Origin: UBA1535 sp964371035
GTDB lineage: Bacteria > Bacillota > Clostridia > Tissierellales > Sedimentibacteraceae
Length of the DNA: 64,000 nucleotides
Direction: 5' to 3'
NCBI GenBank assembly: GCA_964371035.1
Contig: CAYJLG010000008.1
Coordinates: 1-64,000, forward strand
Shown: positions 16,847 through 24,868 of the stretch, piece by piece
How the letters are laid out: each line of letters begins with the position of its first letter
Position numbering within the stretch: the first letter of the stretch is position 1
Position numbers and translations under genes: made by a program
The notes under the pieces: generated by a model
Seen by the model: the letters and a program-made list of their open reading frames with translations, nothing else
Database searches by the model: none
Told to the model about the DNA's origin: nothing

Positions 16847-17716
16847 TTATTTGTTTGCTGCGTTTCTTATGTCATCTCTCATTCTTATAGCTTCAGCTCT
16901 AGCGCATTCTGCAAATTTTTTGTCGCCATCTTCTACTTTTTTATATGCTAAAAGTATACCTCTAGAAGAATTGACTACTGCACCATTGCCATTGATTAGA
17001 TATGTTTTGATATCTTCAGCTGTACCACCTTGTGCACCATATCCTGGTATTAATAAAAACATTGAGCTTACTTTTTTCCTTAGTGCAATTCCTTCTTCAT
17101 TGTTTGTGCAACCAACTACTGCGCCTACAGAGCTAAATCCACATTCTCCAAGATTTTTTAGTGCTAAATCATTTAACTTTTCACCAACCGTCTCATATAG
17201 TGGAATGTTTTCTTGATTTTTTATGTATTGAAAATCTGTAGCGCCTTTATTTGAAGTTCTGACTAGAATAAACAGTCCTTTTTCATTGTTTTGAACATAA
17301 CTGATGAATGGTTCTATGCTATCGTTAACTCCCATGTATGGGTTTAGTGTGATGAAATCTGCTTCGAAATCGCCTGTAAAATGGCCTTTTGCGTACATTT
17401 CAGCAGTTTTAGAGATGTCATTTCTTTTTATGTCTGCTACAGCAATAGCTCCTTTTTCTCTCACGTATTTTAGTGTGTCCGAATATGCTTTTAGTCCTTC
17501 AAGTCCAAGCGCTTCATAATATGCTATTTGTACTTTGTAACAAGCTACAACATCTAATGTCGCATCAACTATTTCTTTATTGAAATTGAAAATTGCTTCT
17601 CCTTTTGATTGGAACTTTTCGCAATACCAAGTAGGTATATAGTCATAATCAGTATCTAGGCCTAAGCATACATGACCTTTTTCTTCTACCATTTTATACA
17701 ACTTATCTGCTATCAT
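16847..17716 (-). CDS. pyrF: Orotidine 5'-phosphate decarboxylase (PyrF type 2)
   Basis: A 289-residue decarboxylase that converts OMP to UMP, of the longer type 2 subfamily. Landmarks are HVCLGLDTDYDYIP near the start, the catalytic Asp-Lys-Asp array in AVADIKRNDISKTAEMY, and LNPYMGVNDSIEPF. I place the start at the ATG at 17716. A longer frame opens with a GTG at 17728, but that GTG is part of the ribosome binding site (GTGAGGAAAATT) of the ATG. It lies downstream of pyrC across a 123-base interval that contains a hairpin. Confidence 0.92.
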   Translation of the reverse strand: MIADKLYKMVEEKGHVCLGLDTDYDYIPTWYCEKFQSKGEAIFNFNKEIVDATLDVVACYKVQIAYYEALGLEGLKAYSDTLKYVREKGAIAVADIKRNDISKTAEMYAKGHFTGDFEADFITLNPYMGVNDSIEPFISYVQNNEKGLFILVRTSNKGATDFQYIKNQENIPLYETVGEKLNDLALKNLGECGFSSVGAVVGCTNNEEGIALRKKVSSMFLLIPGYGAQGGTAEDIKTYLINGNGAVVNSSRGILLAYKKVEDGDKKFAECARAEAIRMRDDIRNAANK

Positions 17717-17808
17717 AATTTTCCTCACTTTTTTTATATATTTTAAATTTTAACTGTTAATACATACAGTTTAACATTTTTGAATAGATTTTAAAACACA
17801 ATTTTATA

Positions 17809-17834
17809 GGCTGATGAAAAATATCTCACCAGCC
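17809..17834 (-). terminator. Hairpin after pyrC (weak terminator or processing site)
   Basis: On the minus strand GGCTGGTGA and TCATCAGCC can pair (one G-U) around an eight-base loop immediately after the pyrC stop. The following sequence is only mildly U-rich, so it may attenuate or stabilise the transcript rather than end it. Confidence 0.4.
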
Positions 17835-17839
17835 CACAA

Positions 17840-19048
17840 TCAATTGTTAGTATATACAATTTTTCCGCTTTTAATAGTAGTTACTACTTCTCCAAATAGT
17901 TCGTATCCATCTATCGGAGAGTTTTGACTTTTTGATGCAAAATCTTTTACATCTATTTTAATTTTTTTGTTTACATCTACTAATACTAAGTCAGCCTCAT
18001 AACCTTTTTTAATTAGGCCTTTTTCTAGATTCATAATTTTATTAGGGTTGAATGACATTAGTTCTGATAGTTTTTGCAAACTCATTCCTTCTTCTTTAAC
18101 AAGTTTAGTCAAGCAGATTGAAAATGATGTCTCAATTCCGCATATCCCTGGTGCTCCGTTTTCTTTGTCTTCTTTTGAATGTGGTGCATGATCTGTAGCT
18201 ATCGCATCAATATAACCTTCTCTAATAGCACTAATAATCGCATCTATGTCTTCTTTTTTTCTTAATGGCGGATTAACACGATATTTAATCTCATCTGTCA
18301 AGAAAATATGATGTGGTGCTACTTCACAAGTAACATTTATGCCTTTTTTTCTTGCTGATATAATCATTTCTACTGCTTCTTTAGTACTTACATGACACAT
18401 ATGCAATTTACCATTTGTCATTTCACAAGCATATAAATCTCTCAATGTCATATAATTTTCAGCTTTCCTCATATCTGTAGATGAAAAACTATGATCTTCT
18501 GCGTGTGACATGATTGTCAAATCGTTGTTTTTAGCTAGTAGTAATGCATCTTCCATCATTTTAGAATTCATTACGCCTTTTCCGTCGTCAGATAAAAATT
18601 TGACACTTGGATCAAGCTCATTCAAATGGGAAGAATCTTGACCTTGCAATCCTTCAGAAATTGCAATTACAGGTTCTACATCTACTAATCCTATCTCTGC
18701 TGCTCTATTTTTCAAATCAAGATATATTTCTGATGTCGAGCACACTGGGTTAGTGTTAGCCATTAGCACTACTGTCGTGTAGCCGCCTTTAACTGCTGCT
18801 TTACTGCCAGTTTCTAAATCTTCTTTGTAAGTAAATCCAGGATCTCTAAAATGAGTATGTAAATCGGTAAAAGCAGGCATAAGCACCATTCCTTTGCCGT
18901 CTATGATATTAGTGTCATTGCAAGTTGTACAATCATTGCTATCATCATAAAATACATCTGTTATCTTGCCTTCTGCAAAGACTACAGTTCCTAGTTTATC
19001 AGTATTTTTATCTACTAATCTTACATTGATAATTTTATTTTCTGCCAT
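17840..19048 (-). CDS. pyrC: Dihydroorotase
   Basis: A 402-residue amidohydrolase that cyclises carbamoyl-aspartate to dihydroorotate. Metal ligands are visible in FTDLHTHFRDPG, the KAAVKGGYTTVVLMANT region, the MSHAEDHS and LHMCHVSTKEA histidines, and DAIATDHAPHSKEDK with the catalytic Asp. I start it at the ATG at 19048. The frame can extend to a GTG at 19060, but the residues added are not conserved-looking. The start overlaps the pyrI end by 14 bases and has no Shine-Dalgarno of its own, so translation is probably coupled to pyrI. Confidence 0.92.
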   Translation of the reverse strand: MAENKIINVRLVDKNTDKLGTVVFAEGKITDVFYDDSNDCTTCNDTNIIDGKGMVLMPAFTDLHTHFRDPGFTYKEDLETGSKAAVKGGYTTVVLMANTNPVCSTSEIYLDLKNRAAEIGLVDVEPVIAISEGLQGQDSSHLNELDPSVKFLSDDGKGVMNSKMMEDALLLAKNNDLTIMSHAEDHSFSSTDMRKAENYMTLRDLYACEMTNGKLHMCHVSTKEAVEMIISARKKGINVTCEVAPHHIFLTDEIKYRVNPPLRKKEDIDAIISAIREGYIDAIATDHAPHSKEDKENGAPGICGIETSFSICLTKLVKEEGMSLQKLSELMSFNPNKIMNLEKGLIKKGYEADLVLVDVNKKIKIDVKDFASKSQNSPIDGYELFGEVVTTIKSGKIVYTNN

Positions 19049-19460
19049 ATGCCGTATCACAATAAATACATCTATATGTCTTATTGTCCTTATCTGTTAA
19101 TTTGAATATATGCGTAATCTCTTGCTCTATTGAAGTAATACATCTTGGGTTTTTGCATTTTACTACATCTGTTACTTCTGTCGGTAATTGTAGCTTTATT
19201 TTGTCTGCTATTTTATCATTTTCGATTACATTTACAGTTATGCTAGGATCGATAAACCCTAATACCGTTAAGTCTAAATCTATTTCATTTTCAATTTTGA
19301 TGATATCTTTTTTGCCCATTTTACTACTTTTAGCATTTTTTATTATCGCAACACTACCTTCTAATTTGTCTAAGTTTAAGTGTTTGTATACTTCCATGCC
19401 ACTACCTGCTTGGATATGATCTATAACTAGACCTCTTTCAACGCTATCTATCTTTAACAT
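19035..19460 (-). CDS. pyrI: Aspartate carbamoyltransferase regulatory subunit
   Basis: A 141-residue regulatory chain that binds nucleotides and a structural zinc and contacts PyrB. The N-terminal allosteric domain contains VERGLVIDHIQAGSGMEVY. The zinc-ligand cysteines are in CKNPRCIT and YRCIYC near the C terminus. Its presence implies feedback-controlled ATCase in addition to RNA-level control by PyrR. Its first base is the last base of pyrB, and its end overlaps pyrC. Confidence 0.93.
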   Translation of the reverse strand: MLKIDSVERGLVIDHIQAGSGMEVYKHLNLDKLEGSVAIIKNAKSSKMGKKDIIKIENEIDLDLTVLGFIDPSITVNVIENDKIADKIKLQLPTEVTDVVKCKNPRCITSIEQEITHIFKLTDKDNKTYRCIYCDTAYGRK

Positions 19461-20386
19461 TATTTTTCTACCCCCAATAATTTCATAATAAGTGCCATTC
19501 TAACAAACATCCCGTATTTCGCTTGCGGGAAATACGCAGCTCGCGGATCGTTATCTACTTCTACTGAAATTTCATTTACCCTTGGTAATGGATGAAGAAC
19601 TATCATGTCTGATTTTGCCTTTTCAAGTTTTGCTAAATCTAAGATATAGCTATCTTTTAATCTTATGTAATCAGCTTCGTTAAAAAATCTTTCTTTTTGA
19701 ACTCTTGTCATGTATAAAACATCTAGTTTTTCCATACAGTCTTCAAGTCTTTCAACTTCTTCAAACTCGATGTTGTTTTTAACTAAAACTTCTGTTCTTA
19801 TGTATTCAGGTACTCTTAACTCTTGTGGAGAAATAAGCACAAATTTGATACCTTCGTATCTAGATAATGCTTTTATTAGAGAATGAACAGTTCTTCCGAA
19901 TTTCAAATCTCCGCAAAATCCTATTGTAAAGTTTGTAAGTCTTTTTTTGTAAGCTCTAATAGTAAGCAGATCTGTCAATGTCTGTGTAGGGTGCTGATGA
20001 CCTCCATCTCCACCGTTTATAACAGGCATATCTGTACTAAATGATGCAACTTTAGGTGCACCTTCTTTTGGATGTCTCATAGCAGCAATATCTGCATAAC
20101 AAGCTATCGTTCTGATAGTGTCTGCAACACTCTCGCCTTTTGCAGCTGAACTTGAGTCAGATGAGCTAAATCCCATTATACTTCCGCCAAGTCTTAGCAT
20201 AGCTGCTTCAAAACTTAATCTTGTACGTGTACTTGGTTCATAAAATAATGTTGCTAATATTTTTCCTTTGCATACTTCAGCATATTCGCTTGGGTTTGCT
20301 ACTATTTTGTCACCTAAATCAAGAATTTCGTCGATTTCTTCAATCGTTAGATCCATTGGATCTATTAAATGTTTACCTTTTAACAT
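19460..20386 (-). CDS. pyrB: Aspartate carbamoyltransferase catalytic subunit
   Basis: A 308-residue catalytic chain that makes carbamoyl-aspartate from carbamoyl phosphate and aspartate. The carbamoyl phosphate motif YEPSTRTRLSFE, DSSSAAKGES, the HPTQTLTDL motif and the C-terminal HPLPRVNEI are all present. ATG with AAAAAGGAGGAAGA upstream. That ribosome binding site is part of a predicted PyrR-binding stem-loop, so translation should fall when PyrR has bound UMP or UTP. Confidence 0.94.
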   Translation of the reverse strand: MLKGKHLIDPMDLTIEEIDEILDLGDKIVANPSEYAEVCKGKILATLFYEPSTRTRLSFEAAMLRLGGSIMGFSSSDSSSAAKGESVADTIRTIACYADIAAMRHPKEGAPKVASFSTDMPVINGGDGGHQHPTQTLTDLLTIRAYKKRLTNFTIGFCGDLKFGRTVHSLIKALSRYEGIKFVLISPQELRVPEYIRTEVLVKNNIEFEEVERLEDCMEKLDVLYMTRVQKERFFNEADYIRLKDSYILDLAKLEKAKSDMIVLHPLPRVNEISVEVDNDPRAAYFPQAKYGMFVRMALIMKLLGVEK

Positions 20387-20392
20387 TCTTCC

Positions 20393-20424
20393 TCCTTTTT
20401 AGCCTCACAGGACTATTTTAAAGA
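20393..20424 (-). promoter_or_regulatory. PyrR-binding loop sequestering the pyrB Shine-Dalgarno
   Basis: On the minus strand the segment 20401-20414 reads AGTCCTGTGAGGCT, an exact match to the PyrR anti-antiterminator loop consensus ARUCCNGNGAGGYU. Flanking UCUUU and AAAGG can pair (one G-U), and the 3' strand of that outer stem runs into the pyrB Shine-Dalgarno (AAAAAGGAGG, 20391-20400). The ATG is only about 15 bases from the loop, so there is no room for a terminator. This layout suggests direct translational repression. Confidence 0.75.
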
Positions 20425-20427
20425 TAT

Positions 20428-20455
20428 TTTATATTATTATATCGATTCAGTTCAA
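20428..20455 (-). promoter_or_regulatory. Possible internal promoter before pyrB
   Basis: TTGAAC (20450-20455) and TATAAA (20428-20433) on the minus strand with a 16-base spacer, overlapping the end of the hutD gene region. It would give a leader of about 35 bases that consists almost entirely of the PyrR loop. Confidence 0.35.
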
Positions 20456-20463
20456 AGCCTAAA

Positions 20464-21084
20464 TCAATAAAAAATATGCGCAATTATTGCATTGTTCATT
20501 CTATCAGATAAATTTTCAAACTCAATTTCTAAGCTGACTACTTTTTCTTTAAAGTCTACTAAAAGCAAATCTTTTTCTGATAGACGATGTGTGTTTTCTC
20601 CAATTTTAATATTCATATCTCCATTATATGCATAGATTGCTTGAGTAAGATTATCAAAATTGTAAAATCCTATAATATCGTTTAATTTAACAGTTTCTTT
20701 TGACTGCATGTTCAAGTGTTTGATTTTTCCTGAGCATTTTTCTTTTCTCATAATTAAGTTAAAATCTTCTGCTTTTCCATTAGCAACAGTTGCATTTTCT
20801 CCGCCAAATTCATTTTGTTCAAACGCATTTATTTTAACTATTTCAACACCGTTATGATTTAATTCCATCTTCCCATCTAAAATCATCAATATTCTATTGA
20901 ATTCTTTTAGTTCTGTAAATTTAGAAGATTCTTGCTCTACTTGGGCACAGCTCAATCTCCATGTAAAATCTCTGCTAATATAACTACTTTCTTTTGGAAA
21001 GATTGCAAGTTCTGTAGTAGTTCCACCTGACCAAGTACTTTTAGTTAAATTTTCTTTTTTTATAATATTATAATCACAAAGCAT
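20464..21084 (-). CDS. HutD/Ves family cupin-like protein
   Basis: A 206-residue HutD/Ves family protein: STWSGGTTTELAIFPKES near the start, FTWRLSCAQVEQES, FEQNEFGGENAT, and DFNLIMRKEKCSG. Members form a two-barrel cupin fold and are often found with histidine-utilisation genes, but their biochemical role is not settled. Here there are no hut genes. Instead it is the first gene after a PyrR attenuator and is followed 77 bases later by pyrB. The simplest reading is that it belongs to the pyrimidine regulon. ATG with TTTGAGGTGAAAAA upstream. Confidence 0.8.
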   Translation of the reverse strand: MLCDYNIIKKENLTKSTWSGGTTTELAIFPKESSYISRDFTWRLSCAQVEQESSKFTELKEFNRILMILDGKMELNHNGVEIVKINAFEQNEFGGENATVANGKAEDFNLIMRKEKCSGKIKHLNMQSKETVKLNDIIGFYNFDNLTQAIYAYNGDMNIKIGENTHRLSEKDLLLVDFKEKVVSLEIEFENLSDRMNNAIIAHIFY

Positions 21085-21113
21085 TTTTTCACCTCAAATT
21101 TGTACAACATATT

Positions 21114-21216
21114 GTAAAAAAAGTCTTCCAAGCATAGCAAGGAAGACGTATAAGATACGCAGATTATACTGTATTTTCCTTTTGAGCCTCTCTGTGCTTA
21201 ATTAAAGGTATTAATC
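21114..21216 (-). promoter_or_regulatory. PyrR-dependent transcription attenuator before hutD-pyr operon
   Basis: Three mutually exclusive structures can be drawn on the minus-strand leader. The anti-antiterminator pairs CCUUU (21204-21208) with AAAGG (21178-21182) and encloses AGCACAGAGAGGCU (21185-21198), 12 of 14 positions of the PyrR-loop consensus. The antiterminator pairs AAGGAA with UUCCUU and encloses a GUAUAA/UUAUAC stem. The terminator is GUCUUCC/GGAAGAC (21123-21147) followed by seven U. PyrR plus UMP would favour termination. The pyrR gene itself is not in the window. Confidence 0.82.
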
Positions 21217-21222
21217 TAAGAT

Positions 21223-21251
21223 ATGATAATATAAAAACATGAAAATGTCAA
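21223..21251 (-). promoter_or_regulatory. Promoter of the hutD-pyr operon
   Basis: Consensus TTGACA (21246-21251), 17-base spacer and TATCAT (21223-21228) on the minus strand. The predicted start near 21216 lies just before the PyrR attenuator. Confidence 0.65.
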
Positions 21252-21293
21252 GATGAATTTTTATGTTTTTGAAATTAGTCTAACGATATGTTG

Positions 21294-21320
21294 CTATTCA
21301 CAGCTAATAACTGATTTGAT
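21294..21320 (+). repeat. Dispersed intergenic repeat, fragment F
   Basis: CTATTCACAGCTAATAACTG, matching only the outer end of the repeat family. It lies between the pyr promoter and the terminator of the polyphosphate kinase gene. Weak alone, but the ten-base end is identical to those of the other copies. Confidence 0.35.
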
Positions 21321-21336
21321 TGTTTTGCTAAATTTC

Positions 21337-21378
21337 AAAACATAAGAGGTGAGCAAATTTGCTCACCTCTTATGTTTT
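21337..21378 (-). terminator. Terminator after the tandem PPK2 gene
   Basis: A perfect inverted repeat of about 20-base arms with core AAGAGGTGAGCAAA/TTTGCTCACCTCTT, directly after the stop codon at 21378-21380. On the minus strand the stem ends in TTATGTTTTG. The symmetric A/T flanks could also work on the plus strand. Confidence 0.7.
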
Positions 21379-22835
21379 TATTTTAATCTATCTTCTATAG
21401 CTTTTCTAACAGTTTTGATGACTTTGAGTCTAGCATGTTTTTTGTCGTTACCTTCTACTATTATCCATGGAGCGTTTTCAGTTGATGTAAGCTGTATCAT
21501 CTCATTTACCGCTTCTTCATAAGCCTCCCATTTTTCACGATTTCTCCAATCTTCATCAGTTATCTTGAATTGTTTTTCTGGAGTGTTTTGCCTTTCTGTG
21601 AATCTCGCGAGTTGAGTATCTTTATCTATGTGAACCCAAAATTTAAGTACGATTGCACCCCAATCTGTTAATGATTTCTCAAACTCATTGATTTCATCAT
21701 AAGCCATCTGCCAACGTTCCTTTTTAGTGAACTCTTCTACTCTTTCCACCATTACTCTTCCGTACCATGATCGATCAAACATGGAAATATGCCCATCTTT
21801 AGACAGGTTCATCCAAAATCTCCATAAATAGTGCCTTGTGGATTCTTCTGCAGTTGGTGCTGCAATAGATGAGACTTTGAATCCTCTTGGATCTAAAGAC
21901 CAAGACAATCTGCGTATTGCACCACCTTTGCCTGCTGCATCCCAACCTTCAAACGCGATTATTATAGGTAATTTTTCACGATAAACTAGACTGTGTAATT
22001 CTTCTAGCTTCTTTTTTTCATTTTTCAATTCTTTTTTATATTCCGCATCTTCTATCTTGCATGAAAGATCTACATCTTTTAACTTTGGCATTTTTAAGAG
22101 TTTTACGCCTGTTTCGATTTTAGGCTTAGGAATACTAGCTTTTGATTTTTGAGTAATAGCTGACAATTCATCGCAAATCAACTTTAACACAGCGTGTGTA
22201 CCCATGTATTGATCATCATTAGAAATGATATGCCAAGGTGCATTTGGTGTATCTGTTGATTTTACAACTTTTTGTTTTTCCTTAGAAATCGCTTGAAACT
22301 TCTTGTTTTCTTTCCAGTTTTCTTTTGTCACTCTCCAAGATGTAGCTTTATTGCTATCTAATTCTTTCATTCTAGATTTTTGTTCTTCTGGATCTATTTG
22401 TAGAAATATCTTAATAATGCAATATCCATCATCAGTAAGTTGTCGCTCAAATGTATTGATGGAATTTACACATAATTTTTGCTCTTTGCTTTTCTTCTTT
22501 AAGATATCTTCATACCAGCCCTTGTCAAAAATGGCTAAACTACCTTTTGAAGGTATATCACGCCAAAATCGCCATAGAAATGGCATTCTAATTTCATCTC
22601 CCACAGCAGGTTTAGACGCATATACTCTATAACCGCGAGGTTCTAACCTTGCATTTATTTTACCTATCATCGTGCCTTTGCCAGATGCACTCCATCCATC
22701 TAACAATATAATAACGGGTATTTTTTGGTTTTTTATCTCTTGTTGTAGTTTTGATAGCTTGTTTTGAAAAGTTTTGATTTGTTCTTTTAATTCATCTTTA
22801 GATAAGTTTACAACTTTCCTTAAATCTTGTAACAT
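21378..22835 (-). CDS. pap: Polyphosphate:AMP phosphotransferase-like, tandem PPK2 domains
   Basis: A 485-residue protein made of two PPK2 kinase domains, the class II arrangement known from Pseudomonas and Acinetobacter polyphosphate:AMP phosphotransferase, which makes ADP from AMP and polyphosphate. Domain 1 has DGWSASGKGTMIGKI, and domain 2 has EGWDAAGKGGAIRRLSWSLD. Each is followed by a lid FDKGWYED or FDRSWYGRVMVERV. In the family only the C-terminal domain needs to be catalytic. I start at the ATG at 22835, preceded by GAGGAGTGGTACT, rather than the upstream in-frame ATG at 22850, which overlaps that site. Confidence 0.85.
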   Translation of the reverse strand: MLQDLRKVVNLSKDELKEQIKTFQNKLSKLQQEIKNQKIPVIILLDGWSASGKGTMIGKINARLEPRGYRVYASKPAVGDEIRMPFLWRFWRDIPSKGSLAIFDKGWYEDILKKKSKEQKLCVNSINTFERQLTDDGYCIIKIFLQIDPEEQKSRMKELDSNKATSWRVTKENWKENKKFQAISKEKQKVVKSTDTPNAPWHIISNDDQYMGTHAVLKLICDELSAITQKSKASIPKPKIETGVKLLKMPKLKDVDLSCKIEDAEYKKELKNEKKKLEELHSLVYREKLPIIIAFEGWDAAGKGGAIRRLSWSLDPRGFKVSSIAAPTAEESTRHYLWRFWMNLSKDGHISMFDRSWYGRVMVERVEEFTKKERWQMAYDEINEFEKSLTDWGAIVLKFWVHIDKDTQLARFTERQNTPEKQFKITDEDWRNREKWEAYEEAVNEMIQLTSTENAPWIIVEGNDKKHARLKVIKTVRKAIEDRLK

Positions 22836-22898
22836 AGTACCACTCCTCATTTTTTAAACTTATTCATAATATGTTTTTCCACAAAGTTCTTAATGTCA

Positions 22899-22936
22899 CA
22901 TTATTCTAATAGTATTATAATACTATTAGAATAATG
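22899..22936. repeat. Perfect 38-base AT-rich palindrome
   Basis: Two 19-base arms with no loop (CATTATTCTAATAGTATTA and its exact complement) between the PPK2 and acetamidase-like genes. There is no U-tract on either strand, so it is not a standard terminator. It may be an operator for the PPK2 promoter or a cruciform-forming site. Confidence 0.55.
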
Positions 22937-22978
22937 TAGAAAGTATCAGTCCTAAAATTCATTTGAATATATTTAAAG

Positions 22979-23878
22979 TTACGACATTTTAAATCCTATT
23001 TTGCATAGTACATCTTTGGGAAATTCCATCCTAGCTGTTTTTAGAGGATCTACAATTTGACAAATACATAATTGGCCGCAAAGCGAGAGCAATTTAACAA
23101 TTTCTTCCGAATCTAATTCAGTTTTTGATTTAATCAAATCGTGCATGTTTGCTGTAGCATCAACAGTTGCTTGATCTAGAGTTAGCGCTGAAGCTATTGT
23201 AATTACACTTTCTTCGTTCACTAAAACAGGTAATGGCATTTTTTCATCTTTTATAACATCAATTTTAACAGTGACTTCACCATCAATCTCTATTCCACAT
23301 AGTAACACTTCACCATCTGCCATTAGAGCATGTAAATCACCCATTGCTAATAGTGCACCATCGACTTCTACCGGTAAATATAGAGTGCTACCTTTTGCAA
23401 TCTTTTTATTATCCATATTTCCACCGTGCATTCCTGGAGTACCTGTAGGGATGTTTTCTCCGTTTGCCGGAGCCGTTCCAATAACTCCTATCATTGGTTC
23501 GATAGTTTTAAATATACCAGGATATATCTCTACTTTTCCATCAACGATAGGCATTATCCAAGATTTTTCTTTAGTGATTCTATCTCCTATAGCGCCTTCG
23601 TTTGGAAGTGATGTCATAGAGCCAACGTCTGCAACTTTTATGTCTATAATTTCCACTTTTAATATATCGCCTGCCAATGCACCTTCTACATGTACTGGGC
23701 CAGTTGCCGGATTGATATTATTCCAGTCTATGGCGCTTAAGGAATCTGTTTCTTTGGCAATTTGCTTGCCGAAAGCATCTATGGTTTCAAATATGACAAC
23801 GTCTCCCGAAGATACATTGCAAACAGGTTTATTTGTTGAAACCATTGAAAATATTGTGTTTTTTGATGAAATTTTCAT
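22979..23878 (-). CDS. Acetamidase/formamidase family protein
   Basis: A 299-residue member of the FmdA/AmdA amidohydrolase family, which releases ammonia from short amides. Typical segments are NPATGPVHVEGALAGDILKVEI at about 57-78, the GENIPTGTPGMHGGNMD metal-site region, and GDLHALMADGEVLLCGIEIDG. Substrate cannot be inferred, and some family members act on other small amides. The ATG lies close to a weak AAAATTTCGGAGGGTATAAA site, a good Shine-Dalgarno. The gene stands alone on the minus strand. Confidence 0.85.
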   Translation of the reverse strand: MKISSKNTIFSMVSTNKPVCNVSSGDVVIFETIDAFGKQIAKETDSLSAIDWNNINPATGPVHVEGALAGDILKVEIIDIKVADVGSMTSLPNEGAIGDRITKEKSWIMPIVDGKVEIYPGIFKTIEPMIGVIGTAPANGENIPTGTPGMHGGNMDNKKIAKGSTLYLPVEVDGALLAMGDLHALMADGEVLLCGIEIDGEVTVKIDVIKDEKMPLPVLVNEESVITIASALTLDQATVDATANMHDLIKSKTELDSEEIVKLLSLCGQLCICQIVDPLKTARMEFPKDVLCKIGFKMS

Positions 23879-24062
23879 TTTATACCCTCCGAAATTTTAT
23901 ATTAATACAATTATATCAAACTTTTTAGTATAAATATACTCTAAAATCAAAAAATTTGAACCTTATTTCAGTTTACTCTAAAAATTCTTGATATCGACTG
24001 ATTTTCATGTTAGAATGACTGAACGATATGAGTTTATTAATAATATTGATAGGAGAACTAAT

Positions 24063-24803
24063 TTGAAAATTGTTTTAGATAACCACATACACACACTTGC
24101 TAGCGGACATGCCTATTCAACTATAAAAGAAATTGTTGATGAGGCAGCACTTAAAGGTTTGCAAGGTGTTTCTATTACTGATCATGGGTTGCAGATGCCA
24201 GGTACTTGTAGTATTATGCACTTTCTGAGTTTGCCTAGTCTACCAAGCACTATTAAAGGTGTTCAAATTTTTCCTGGTGTCGAACTTAATATTTTAAATG
24301 ATAATGGCGAAGTTGATCTTGAAGAAAGGGCAATAAAAAGATTAACTACTGTCATGGCAGGAATTCATCCACATTGCTATGCAGGAGATGGTACACCTGA
24401 ATACAACACTAGGGCCTATTGTAATGTAATGAATAACCCGTATGTTAAAATTATTGTGCATCCTGGAAATCCAAATTATCCATTTGATATCGATAAAGTT
24501 GTTGAGCATGCTGCAATAACAAGTACAGCTTTAGAGATTAATGATAAATGGTCAAATCCAAATAGTGATTATCTGCCTGAAGGTGCATATCATATGCTTG
24601 AAGAGATTATAAAAAAATGTATTGAAAAAAATGTATATATTAGCTTTGGAAGTGATTCGCATTTTTACAATGATGTAGGCGATGTCAACTCATCAATTGC
24701 ATTAGCCACTAAACTTGGAGTTCCTGAAGCGTTGATACTAAACACATCTATCGAGAAGTATCTTAATTTCATCTCTCAAGAAAAAACTTTTTGCAGATTA
24801 TAA
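24063..24803 (+). CDS. PHP-domain phosphatase (YcdX-like)
   Basis: A 246-residue PHP (polymerase and histidinol phosphatase) family enzyme with the expected three-metal site: DNHIHTLASGHAYST at the start (His8, His10), SITDHGLQMPG, GVELNI, a GIHPHC segment, and GSDSHFYNDVG near the end. E. coli YcdX has almost the same length. The start is taken as TTG at 24063 because it has AGGAGAACTAAT before it and begins directly at the metal motif. A longer frame from 23988 adds 25 unconserved residues. The physiological substrate of the group is uncertain. Confidence 0.82.
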   Translation: MKIVLDNHIHTLASGHAYSTIKEIVDEAALKGLQGVSITDHGLQMPGTCSIMHFLSLPSLPSTIKGVQIFPGVELNILNDNGEVDLEERAIKRLTTVMAGIHPHCYAGDGTPEYNTRAYCNVMNNPYVKIIVHPGNPNYPFDIDKVVEHAAITSTALEINDKWSNPNSDYLPEGAYHMLEEIIKKCIEKNVYISFGSDSHFYNDVGDVNSSIALATKLGVPEALILNTSIEKYLNFISQEKTFCRL

Positions 24804-24814
24804 TATTTGTATAA

Positions 24815-24851
24815 AAAAGGCTGATGTTTCGCAACGAAACATTAGCCTTTT
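24815..24851. terminator. Bidirectional terminator after PHP phosphatase
   Basis: AAAAGGCTGATGTTTCG (24815-24831) pairs with CGAAACATTAGCCTTTT (24835-24851) around CAA, with A and T runs on the two sides. It separates converging genes. Confidence 0.75.
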
Positions 24852-24868
24852 GCATTATTAAAAAATAT

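Noticed and set aside
24200..24800. PHP phosphatase as a histidinol phosphatase
   Set aside because: No histidine genes nearby and the sequence order fits the YcdX branch better.
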